Source of the DNA: Aphrophora alni
Lineage: Eukaryota; Arthropoda; Insecta; Hemiptera; Aphrophoridae
DNA length: 64,000 nt
Reading direction: 5' to 3'
Assembly: GCA_963513935.1 (NCBI GenBank)
Contig: OY740768.1
Location: 40,914,368 to 40,978,367, forward strand
Shown here: piece after piece, positions 37,510 to 47,999 of the stretch
How positions within the stretch are numbered: position 1 is the first letter of the stretch
How the letters are laid out: every line of letters starts with the position of its first letter
Position numbers and translations under genes: made by a program
Notes under the pieces: model-generated
Told to the model about the DNA's origin: nothing
What the model saw: the letters and a program-made list of their open reading frames with translations, nothing else
Databases searched by the model: none

Positions 37510-40500
37510 CTAATGCACTTTGCTATCAGAAAATGAAATATTTGTTGGAAGTTCAAACTTTGGGGTATCACAGTTTATTTGGGCATCTAGAAATACATCT
37601 TCCTCCACTACATTGTCCACCATATGCATAGCTTTAATAATCTCTTTGATGATGTCAGGTGCATTTTTGGATAGGGGTAAATTCCTCTCCCTAGTCATGA
37701 CCCAACCTGAAACTAGTTTTTTTTACATTTTAAACACAGGTTTAAAAAAAGTTACCAAGAATTCAGATTGGAATCATGTTAACTTTAATATTAAATGATT
37801 ATCAAAGGCTCATTTCTCAGATATGGGTGTACTTTTAAAATTTTAACTAAGGCTTGAAATGCAAGTCATTAACCTGATAAACATTATTCTAAAAATATTT
37901 CAACTATATAGTCTTTTGGTCTCATATGTTAAAATGTCTTTAATGTATATTCTCATAATTAATTAAATATAAAATAGTTTAATATACAGTATAAATATAC
38001 ATGTATATTCTGAAAATTTTATATATAATTCTAAAATATTCATATATTCTTACCATAAACAGAAAACAACAGTATCTTTTTGATAAAATAACACTTTTAA
38101 AGAATAAAAATAATATGATATAATCAGTGGAATGGGATTAATAACAAATATGTAATTTCAATTCCTTAAATATGAATCGAGTTAAAACCAAGGATAACCA
38201 AAGTTTGTATACTTCAATTATTATTATATATTTCAAAAAATGTTATTAGTAAATTGTATATTGTTATATTAGAACTATTTATTTCAACATAATAGTTGAA
38301 TTTTACTAGTTTTTTTATTATGAATATTTGACTTAAAGTAGGAGAAAAATATTAAAATATTTACTGAACTAATAAAATAGTTGAAATAGTCTATCAATAA
38401 AATGGTGTAATAAATAGATACTGCTCTTGACTGCTGATTCAACTGTTGGCAACAATAACTCAGCATTCTACCTGTGCCTATTAAATAACAAGACTACATT
38501 TCTGTGTCTACTTCTTAGAACAAATCATGGGAACTAGTTTTGACCTCCTTGGACATGTCTAAATATACGGGAGGGACAAACATCAACACTTTCAGCTGTT
38601 TAGTTGCTCGTGACTCATCAACTGTTTATCTGCTTGTGCTGTTATGAATCCTCATGTGTGCAGAAGTTTAAAAGTTGAGCAAGTTGGGTTTGTTTTAGTA
38701 AAAGTGAATAAAACACCAATTCAATGTTTTTTAATGCTTACTGAAAGTTACAGGGAAGATGCATGTGTTTGAGTAACACAAAAGATTCAGTGAATAATGA
38801 TGATGAATACCTTGGACATCCTTTGACTTCAAGAACTAAAAAAAATTAACCAGATTTTTTTAAGAATACTGCTGAATCAGTGTCCAAATGATAACTGAAT
38901 CCAAAAATATTGTTAAAGACACTGCATGATAAATTTTGTATGAGGATCACAAGATGAAAAATTATTGTGCCAAGATGGTCCTTACGGCTCTTACACTAGA
39001 ACAAAAGAACACTCCAAATATATTTGTGTTATACTTAAGGAACTTGTTGGCAACTGTAACCTTAAAAACAAATCATCACTTATGACAAAACTTTGTATCT
39101 TGCAGTATGATCCTGAGATAAAACAAAAGTCAATGTATTGGAAAACACTGTCATCACCAATAATTAAAAAAGCTCAACAAACAAATACCAGATGTACCAA
39201 GGGAAACAGATGTGTTAACACAAAACAGTACTCTATTGATTATTGGTTTAAAAATTGTTTATTGATATAGAAATAAAGCTACAAGTATGTCAATTTGAAA
39301 TGGTTATGTGGGGAAAATTATATTGCTCAAATGATTATTTCATTTTCACGAACGAACATTTGACATAGTTTTCGGAAATATGTCTCCACTTTTCCCAGTA
39401 TTTCCTTCTTGACTTGTTCGATTTGGTTTGTTATTATGGTCTTCATTCCTTCCAGTATGCATGGCTTTGCTTTGAACACATTTGCTTTGTACATAATGTG
39501 TTCAGAACTGTGCCACCTAGCAGAACGGCCAGGACTGCACAGCATCACCTCTTTCACTCTAACTACATTCTGTGTTGTGTACACTATTGGAGAAGGGCCA
39601 GGTGATTTTGTTTTCATTACTTATCCCTTGAATCTACCATACATTTTCTCACCTCAGTATGGTTTACGACCAGGAATTTCACCATGGCACCCAATATAAA
39701 AATTACTCCTGAAGATTCGTTGTTTCAATCAAAGATCTAACTTTTTTTTCAAACATATTGTAAGCAAACACACAATCCTCAACACTCCACAGTGGCATAA
39801 TACAGACTGAATGGCATGAAGTAGGCATGCCGAGTACTACTCATTTTTAAAACATCCGTTTCCTGTGGACCATGCAGTATTAAATTCAAAGCCATGCTCA
39901 TTGAAAGAATGGGTTCCAGAAGCCACAAGAGTGAATCATCATTATCATAAGGTAGTTTTGACAAAGCTGAGAAGAAGAGTCAGAAAAAACTACTTGAACT
40001 GTGGAAAAATAGTTTCATTCTTAATAAGGACAATGCCTGTACCCATAAAGTACATTCTGTATATGTTTTGGCTAAAAAACACATTACTACAATGGAACAA
40101 TTTTTGTTTTTCTTAAAGTGAAATATATGCTTAAAGGAACATGTTTTGAGTCAGTTATTAGGTAAAGACAAAAAGATGTGTTTAAACAGACAAAAGAAAT
40201 TAATCTACTTTATGCATTTGACTAGTAAAAAAAAGACTTCATCAGTTCGAACGAGTGTGAACTAAAACTATATTGAAGGAGCAAAGAATTATAATTGTGA
40301 TACAACATATAAATAAAGGTGAGTTATTGTATCAATCTCATTATTTAATAGATATATTCTCATATGATGCTTGTTGAATTTTACATTTTTTCAAACATGC
40401 CACGAATTATATTGAATATTTCTTCATAGTGGTTAGTTAAAATGAAGTATTAAAACTTTGCTCATCCTTTATGTTCCACATAAAATAATAAAAGTAATAA

Positions 40501-43500
40501 ATCTAGGCTTGACTGTACACTTGACTACATGTTCAATACTTACCACTATTATTTCCTTTGCAAGCTGCAATAACAGCGTAATCATCATAATTTGTATCAA
40601 CTATATAAAGTTTAGTTGTAGCTTCCTGTTTATCTAAAAAATTCCAGTTTCATTACCATATTTATGTTTTTAAATTTTAAAGAACCTAAATACACTAATT
40701 TACAATAAAAGTAAGTTATACATATTTTTATTATTTATTTCTGAACTTTGTCCTTTTTTAAATAATAAAGGTTTCCTGGAAGGATCACTCTAATAGTCAC
40801 AATTTGAATATGCTCTATATTAAATTGGAACATAAATTTATTTATTCATTAGCAAAAAAAGTTTAAAAAATTAAGAAATTTTATTTAGCCTTTTTTACTT
40901 TAAATAATCATTTCATTTCCATTTTTCCTAGCCATGCTAATTAAATTCAGTACTTTTCAATAAATTTGTTTAGTGTCTAAATAGAAATAATATAATTTAT
41001 TATAAGATATTCAAACATTTTATGGTTATTTTATGATGGAGAGTTGAATAAAATGTAGGTAATAGATATTATAATTACAATTTGAATGCTAGAAAATGAA
41101 CAATGTATGAGGTTTGTCTAAAAAGCAAAAAAAAAATTTAGGGGTGTTTTATTTTTTTATGCAATAGCAGCATTGTGACACCAATAACACAACAGCTGAT
41201 ACCAATAACCTTCATTTACAATTACATACATTTTTAATTCGTTAACCTTACAGTAATAGATTTGACACTGCCTCTGTTTTTATAAGTGTTAGTGTTTCTC
41301 ACATCAGAAATGATATTGTCAAACTTCAAAAAAATTTAACAAGTTAGAAGAATATTACAGAAATAAAGCCATGTATAGACAGAGGGTAATAGTTGGCATT
41401 AATCATTTCTAAATAGCCATGAAACAGTAAAGGCTTAATTTCGTTATAGGCAAACAAACACACAATGAACAGTTATAACATACAGCAACTCTAAAAAATT
41501 AGACTTCATGATAAAAATGATGAGTATGAATTAAATTTAATCCCAAAACTGTTCATGATAGTTTGACTCATGATTAGAAAATATGTAAAACTGTGCAAAA
41601 AATGTTTCCAATTCACACTAAAAAACAAAAGAACTACTGAAAATATCTTCATCTTTACCATCTTGGGTGTATTGAAAATGACCAAGATTTTTTTAATGAC
41701 ATAATAAAGTGATGAATCACATTTTTAAGTATGATCCTAAAACAAATCTTTGAAGTAAAGACTGGCACTCAAAATACTCATTACGTACTTCCAAAAAAAA
41801 ACAGGAAAGGTGGAAATCAATGATTATTACTACTTTTGATATTCAAGATATTTGCATAAGGACTAGTTGCCTTCAGGACAGAAAGTCAATCAAATCGACA
41901 ATCGTGAGGTTATTAATAGATTTTAAAAAAGAGTCATTCATGTCCAACAAGAGCTTTGTTACTCTTGGATGCTCCCACATCACAGTTTTTGTGAGTATTT
42001 GACGAAAGAGTAGTCCTGTAGTACCAAAGCTCTCTTACTCCCATGATTGTTACCTTTTTCCGAAACACGAAAACCAAATTTTGGATTACCATTTTGAAAG
42101 TAAAGATAACATCCAAAAAAAATGTGACGACCTCTAAAGGCACTGACAATTGAAGATTTCCAGCACTGTTTCAATTAATGGGAAAGAAGACTTAGTATGT
42201 TGCTTCTCAGAGGAACTAATTTTAAAGATAAATACTTTTGTGTATTTAAGTTGACAATAAAATATTACACAATTACTCCGCTTTGGTAAGTTTTATATTA
42301 TTAACTAAAATTTGTAACACACAAGAAAAATCAACACAATCTTCAAGAAAAAAAATCTATACAAGAAAATTATAAAACGTAATAAATATGTTGAAATTTA
42401 AAAGTTTAAATAAAATATGTGTATTTGTATTAATTGTACATTGTTTTCTGTTTGGATATAATTGCTTGAAATAACCAACAATGATATGAAAGTATTATTG
42501 CATATTCCTAGAAATAAATAAAGATTACCTACATTCAGGATCATAATTCCAACATATATCCAAAATACCATCTTTTTTATTTGAACTCTGGTATGTAGCT
42601 TTCCCAGCATAATGTATTTGCTTCCGATCTCTGGAAATATATAAAGTTATTTCTATCTTTTATCAGTATGATATTCATAAATAATGCCTTTATTTTTATA
42701 GAATTGCTCAATTTTTTATTCTTCACTTATTGAAAATTTTGAGATCACTCTTCATCTTTAGGCTGAATCTATGTTTTTGAGCTGTCTGTCATTATGAACA
42801 AATATAATCAGCCATTATAAATCTATACATGAATGGAAGTAATTGGTTGGGTTGTGCTATATATAAATGCTTTTTACTGTGTGTTGAAACACACAAGGTA
42901 GCTTGAACTATTTCTTTGTACTGTGTTTGTATTTATTATTTTTTGAGTTGTTCATTTTGGCTGAATTTTAGTCAATTAATGAGGAAGTGATTATGTTATA
43001 AATTATATATTTAGCTATTGGGTTACACAGACCACTCGACTCAAGTGGTTTGAGCTAGAAATGTAAAGTAAAATTTCTACCTGAAATCGCTTGAGTCGAG
43101 TGGTCTGTGTAACCCAATTACGAGATATATAATTTATAACATAATCACTTCCTTATTGTAGACTAAAATTCAACCAAAATGAACAACTCAAAACAATAAA
43201 AATACAAACACAGTATAAAGAAATAGTTATCCCTGTGTATTAAAAAAAATTAAAACCAGATATCACCATTAATCGATGTGTCACACTGACAGTTTTTTAG
43301 TTTATTTATTTTATTAGCCCAAATCTACAACTTTAATTTTTGAAAAGTTGAAATAGTCTATACATATCTAAAAAATCTTCAATAGATGCGGTAATTGTAC
43401 ATCAAATGAAAGGTCATAGAAAACTGAAGATTTGATTGCAGTTAGAGACTCATGATCTCTCTTGTGGTTTCAAATGGCAACCAAAATCGCCTATTTTACT

Positions 43501-46056
43501 GGTAGCCTATATCTTTATCTTTCCAATCAAATGCATTATTTGAGACGGCAATGAGTTATAAATAAACTGATATGACCAACCCATAGTCAGATAACCTTGG
43601 CCTCATCGTGATGCCAGTAGTTCGCGAACCATGAAACCGTGCGCAAGTAAAAAAATGTTAAAATCAACGTATACGTGTATTTATTTATTTGTGTGTATAG
43701 TGTTAATGTTTTTGTTGTGTTTAATGTTTTAACGACCTCTACAGGGTGAAATAACTGAAGATGGAGCTACGACTCCGAAACGCGTCTTTGTAATTAAGAC
43801 AAACGCAAAGTCACATGACGGAACTATAAAGGTAATATAAATAATTTATTACTCATTATATTATACAAAGTGACTTGGACACCAAACAATGAACATTAAA
43901 ATAAAATAATAGTTCATTCTACAATAGAGACAGAGGAAAACATCTATTCATAACACATTGTAACCCAAAACCATTTAATCTTCCATGTAGACAATAGATA
44001 TAACCGAATAACAAGTGTTAAGGAATAAATAACAAATGACAGATAACTTTATAAAATCAATATGCTGTTTCTATGAGAAAAATACCAACTAGACAGTACA
44101 AATGATCTAAAATAAATAAGTGGTACAAAAATATTCCATTAACTTTCTCACACATCTATACAAAATTCCAAAACCTAGCCAAAATAAAAGATTGATCAAT
44201 ATCACTATAAAAATTTCAAGTCAATATTTATTTTTAAAAAAATGAAAATAAACCCTTGATGACACCTTAACAATTATAACATCAAAATCAATACACATTT
44301 TACAGATCAAATTTTGGTAAAAATTTAATATTTTTCACCTAAACCAGTGTACCAGTTTTTCCCTTTTACACCCTTTGAACACTTGCAATTTTCAGCTTAC
44401 AACCTTACATGGTACTAAACAAATAATATGACGAATATAAGAGAATGAATAACAAAGAAAATATACATTTAAAAGTTAATCTATTTAAACAAAACAAATT
44501 ATTTGATACTGTACTTACAAATATAATAATTAATTTTATAACAGCTTTTTTGAAATGTCGAGGTTTCTTGATTCTTGATGTTTCTTTAGCCTTCATGTTT
44601 TAAGTTACAGCAACAGTCTTCTTTTCATCTCCACAGCGATTTTATCGATCACTTTATCTGGTTTGATAGTGATGTCCCAATTAATAAAAATCATTCCTAG
44701 AGCACTCATTCTTTGATCTATCATCAAACATGGATACACACTTTTCACCCTTCTCATCATAGAAAAAATCTTTCCACTCTGGATGTCGTTATTGGAGGGT
44801 AGCCAACACAGTCAGAAGGAAATTGGTTGACTAATAATTGTTTTGTCTCACAGTTCAAAGATCTTCAGTACTTGAGTTTATTTCTTCATTGGTGATGCTA
44901 TATTAAACCACAATGTGTATTCAGCTTTCACAACAGCAAGTAATATATTATCCTTTAAATACTCAGATATTTTTCCAATTCATACCGACTTTGTCAAGAC
45001 GGGTAAATCCAGAAAGAAAATTTGGAAACTGGTTAAAACAGCTTTGTTGGATACAAACCTGCAGAGTATGTTTTGTATAAGTGAATCGACGCACGATATG
45101 TTGTTACTCTAAAATAATTCTCTGTAGTGTTAGTCACTGGATTTCCCTCATTGTCTTGAAGCTAGTCTAGAAGTTTTCTATTAACCATGAAATATTTTTT
45201 TAATAATGATTTCGTTGAGATAAACATTCCTGCAAACAATTTGTTTGCATCTTTTCTCAACGCCTTCAGTGTTTTTAACAAGGTTTTGACATGGTTCATC
45301 ATAGCGACACCATCTCTAGACTTTATACCTGAAAAAGATATAACACTAGCACAGTATAACTAAAAAGTTTTCACAAACAATCAGAATAAAAGTAAAATCA
45401 CTTTATTCAACGGGATCCAAAAAGTTGGATGCTGATGCTGATGACTTTAAATAACATTTTGAACACTTGTTCTTGAAGTCGCTTCGAAACTAGAATGTCA
45501 CTCATGGAGACACCATTTTCTTCTGCCCAGGTATTAAATGTAGCAAATGAATCACTAATCACTTATCACTAAATAATTAAATTATCGCTTATCAAAATAG
45601 CTTAGTAATGAGGAAAAAACCAAATGAGAATATATTTCTAACAAACTATCTGAATAACAAAGAGTATTATTCAAGGCATAAGATATATTTTAATTGATAT
45701 TACTTAAAGTAATGAGAGAGAAGACTTACAACAATGATGTTGAAGTATAATTTAGAGCAATTCGTTTATTCTTCGGATTATACATGAATTGTAATAGCCC
45801 ACATTGGTCTAGGCCTCCAAATAACTTTGGTCCAAATTTTGCTTGCTGATACCATATTCCTGTAAACTAAAACAAAATAAAATATTTGACATATTTAAAT
45901 GTAAGTTTTACTTATAATTGAAATGTTTACAAATAAATTACTTACAAGATTTATGTCAAAGTCTGGTTTAACATGAATGTTAGGACGTAATGCTGTAGTA
46001 AATTGTAACTCATTTGTTTCAATGAAGAAGAAAATAATACTAGCAGCTAACAACAT
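37510..46056 (-). CDS. Lipocalin C, secreted ApoD/Lazarillo-like lipocalin, five coding exons
   Basis: A secreted lipocalin of 210 aa. Exons: 45946-46056, 45730-45866, 42533-42630, 40544-40633 and 37510-37706 (stop TAG). Phases 0, 2, 1, 1 equal those of lipocalin B, and exons 1 and 3 have identical lengths (111 and 98 bp). The N-terminus (MLLAASIIFFFIETNELQ) is a hydrophobic signal peptide. G-I-W at 40-42, DTNYDDYAVIAAC (128-140) and WVMTR (147-151) are the three lipocalin signatures. Cysteines are at 59, 109, 140 and 191. The N-terminal cysteine present in A (18) and B (24) is absent, and C109 is new, so the disulfide pattern differs. There is an N-glycosylation site at N76 (NYT). Donors are GTAAGT or GTAGGT. 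Each of the three largest introns carries transposon remains. The C-terminus is 15 residues longer than in B. Confidence 0.9.
38560..40280 (+). mobile_element. Irritans-type mariner relic, split by a second transposon
   Basis: Lying in intron 4 of lipocalin C but on the opposite strand. The first part (about 38890-39270) reads KNYCAKMVLTALTLEQKNT and, in another frame, LCILQYDPEIKQKSMYWKT followed by KKAQQTNTR, the mariner block before and after the first catalytic motif. The expected ESW-type catalytic word just before it is lost. The second part resumes at about 39880: KEWVPEATRVNHHYHKVVLT and LRRRVRKNYLN, matching the EFVPEGQTVN and LRxRVRR segment of mariners. Worn C-terminal pieces run to about 40250. 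About 600 bp between the two parts belongs to a minus-strand element (39330-39805). Confidence 0.75.
39330..39805 (-). pseudogene. DUF4817-type transposase relic nested in the mariner
   Basis: On the minus strand the sequence starts near 39802 with PLWSVEDCVFAYNMFEKK, continues as FYIGCHGEIPGRK and then KTKSPGPSPIVYTTQNVVRV and SPGRSARWHSSE (about 39615-39490). This is the N-terminal HTH domain of the DUF4817 family. It then runs directly to NQIEQVKKEILGKVETYFRK (about 39440-39380), which resembles the extreme C-terminus. The whole catalytic core is missing. The element interrupts the plus-strand mariner, so it inserted later. Confidence 0.6.
41104..42290 (+). mobile_element. Mariner relic in intron 3 of lipocalin C
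   Basis: The left end TGAGGTTTGTCTAAAAAGC after TA (41108-41109) is the typical mariner inverted-repeat start. Inside, worn plus-strand frames give IENDQDFFNDII (about 41680), then KYDPKT, then SMIITTFDIQDI (about 41818) where intact copies have a M-I-x-F-FD-x-RGI segment. Near 42040 comes DCYLFPKHENQILDYHFESK, the DYYLFPKLK box. FQHCFNQWE-like residues follow near 42160. Many stops and shifts are present, so it is inactive. The right end was not clearly located. Confidence 0.75.
42890..43242. mobile_element. Long hairpin (foldback/MITE) element in lipocalin C intron 2, arms about 160 bp
   Basis: From about 42890 to 43055 the sequence is mirrored almost base for base by 43095-43242. For example GGGTTACACAGACCACTCGA on the left matches TCGAGTGGTCTGTGTAACCC on the right. 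GAGTTGTTCATTTTGG matches CCAAAATGAACAACTC, and ATTATGTTATAAATTATATA is also mirrored. The centre also pairs (AGAAAT with ATTTCT). It has no coding capacity. Transcribed as intron, it would form a near-perfect RNA hairpin. Confidence 0.9.
44590..45560 (-). pseudogene. hAT transposase C-terminal relic in lipocalin C intron 2
   Basis: On the minus strand, SVSMMRRVKSVYPCLMIDQR-like and MSALGMIFINWDITIKPDKV (about 44790-44640) match the hAT dimerisation domain, in which the E-R-x-FS-x-M-x-R-x-K, R-L-x-x-L-x-x-L and D-I segments are conserved. Upstream (45540-44900) further frames such as FATFNTWAEENGVSMSDIL and MMNHVKTLLKTLKALRKDAN, then KLLD-LQDNEGNPVTNT, follow in hAT-like order. Stops occur in all frames. 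It lies on the same strand as the lipocalin gene and between exons 3 and 2. Confidence 0.6.
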
Positions 46057-46388
46057 TCCACCTAAAATTTTTGAATGAATTAATAATATATATATATATT
46101 TAAAAATAAAATCATATACTAGGCCTACTGGATATATAAAATAATGTTATAATTTTTATTTGAGAACTAATTTGTTTTGAATAACTAAATAACAAATTTC
46201 TAATTTTAAAATTCTGTCTTTTATGAAAACACATATATCCAAGGTTATGGTTCGCCTATAGGAAATATTTACTTATGTTTTTGGTTTGCTAAATATTCAA
46301 ATTATTTCCATAAATATCTTGATAATAAATTAAACCAATTCACTTATTTAAAAACTGAAATCATAAATCATTTCTGCTTACTATTCCT

Positions 46389-46432
46389 AAATAAAGTCTC
46401 AGTCCTTATGCAAATATCCCCCCCCCCCCATT
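46389..46432. repeat. Short poly(C) run with A+T-rich flanks
   Basis: Ten C residues in a row near 46420-46430, unusual in this A+T-rich window. It lies just upstream of lipocalin C coding exon 1. Confidence 0.6.
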
Positions 46433-46859
46433 TTTACTACAATTGCTAGATAATTTATATACAAAAAAATTTAGTTAGTTTTAACACTTACTTGGTTAAT
46501 AATTAAGTACTAGGCCCATCATGCAGGCAAGCTCAGTTAAACTAAAATTTTAAAAAACAAAAGATTGCCATTCAATTTGGTTTGATTTCAAAGAAAACTC
46601 AAACTACAGTTGTAGGCCTTGATCTGTATTCTTTTATTAGTAAACAAGATAAATTTTATTTTCAACCTGGATTTTTTTTTGTATATAACAATTCTTAATA
46701 TTTTCAAATTTGAAGCGATAGCAAATTTTAAACTTTTAAGCTAAATTTATAGAAATAACGATATTTTTAATATTTTTTAAAATATTTTTTGCCAAACAGA
46801 ATTCTTATCAAATATTAGGTTACCTAATGCCAACAATCTCTTACCTTATGCTAACAATC

Positions 46860-47373
46860 TTTAAATGTCCTAGTGGAGTACCGATTTCGTCAGTTTGTTG
46901 GGCATCTTCAGGTCCCTGATATCACTCTTCTTTTTAATCATCGAATTTTGGATTTTGTCATGAAATTGCACATTTTAAAATAAATAACTCTATCCACACA
47001 CATTTAGTATTAGTGTTTAGTATTAAGCCTATGTTAACAAACTGAACGAAGTTCCATATTAAAATTTGACCGGTAAAAAAGTAACATGGTAAATTGACAT
47101 GTTACTTTTAACATGGAGTTACGTCCAATTTGTAACATAGACTTAATATTAAAATAAATGTCTGTGATTTGTATTGTGTGTGGACAGTGATATTTATTCA
47201 AAAATGTTGTGTTTGTGTTCATGTTTGTAGCTATAAATAAAAACAACAATTTTTTAAAGTGCAATTTCATGATGAAATCCAAAATTGGATGATTAAAAAT
47301 GAAGAGTGATGTCAGGCACCTGAAGATGACCAAATAACAGTCGAAACTGGTAGTCCACTAGGACATTTAAGAA
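46860..47373. mobile_element. 514-bp foldback element with about 240-bp arms in the lipocalin C 5' intron
   Basis: TTTAAATGTCCTAGTGGA at the left end is mirrored by TCCACTAGGACATTTAA at the right end. CATCTTCAGG matches CCTGAAGATG and TGAAATTGCAC is mirrored too. Inner blocks also pair: TATTAAGCCTATGTTA with TAACATAGACTTAATA, and GAAGTTCCATATTAAAA with the 47100-47120 region. The centre at about 47075-47105 is itself a small hairpin (GTAACATG and CATGTTAC). There is no transposase. It is a miniature foldback element. Confidence 0.85.
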
Positions 47374-47999
47374 TTGTCCTGTGATGAATAAAAGGTTTAA
47401 ATTGTGATTACAGAGTAAGTTACTGTTTTCAAGAACATAGATCATGACATTATTTATGAGTATGCAGTACACTTTTGGAGAGTACAGTTTATCGTATATT
47501 ATTTTTATGAAGTTGTGTGTGCAATTATTTGTTGCAACCACTACAACATAAACTAGGCTTATTTGTTTTACTTACAATTAATTGCTATGTATGTCATTTT
47601 TAAGGAGATAAAATTCTGCAATATCTTTATAAATTTGTTCATCAAATAGGCCTACCTCATTCACATATTTCTTCTGCCACATAACTATGAGCGAAAAGCA
47701 ACGGGCTCTTTCCACACTTCTTTGGATTCTGTGTCTTTGTCAACGACCACATTTTCTCCACTAATTTAATGAATGCACCACTATAAATACTATTACAGAC
47801 TATGTAAAATACCTACTTAAAAACAATAAAACTAAATTGGTAAATACCCAGAGTCCAAAAATATTTATAAAATAAGAAAAGGATGCATAAAAGCCAAATT
47901 CTTCAGTAAATTCAAACTGAAGAGATATATAGTTTTACAATACCGGTATTAATTATGTTTTTTTTTTTTTTTTTTTAATTTGTATGTAGTTTCGATTGT

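Larger units (their letters stand above)
46061..47800 (-). promoter_or_regulatory. Lipocalin C 5' intron, likely non-coding first exon and promoter
   Basis: Coding exon 1 starts just after an AATTTTAG acceptor at 46062-46063. The best upstream partner is a TGAG|GTAGG donor with exon end at 47656, the same donor word as in lipocalin B. The exon would run about 47656-47775. A TATTTATAG box lies at about 47785-47793, and ATTAGTG occurs about 20 bases below it, as in B. Read in the coding frame the exon is closed by TGA, so it would be untranslated. Confidence 0.35.

Noticed and set aside
43755..43781. CTGAAGA-stem-GAAAC pattern (GGAG CTACGA CTCC) resembling a hammerhead ribozyme core; similar word at 47294-47350
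   Set aside because: There is an extra base between CUGAAGA and stem II, and I could not build convincing stems I and III or place the cleavage triplet. A covariance-model search (RFAM hammerhead) would decide.
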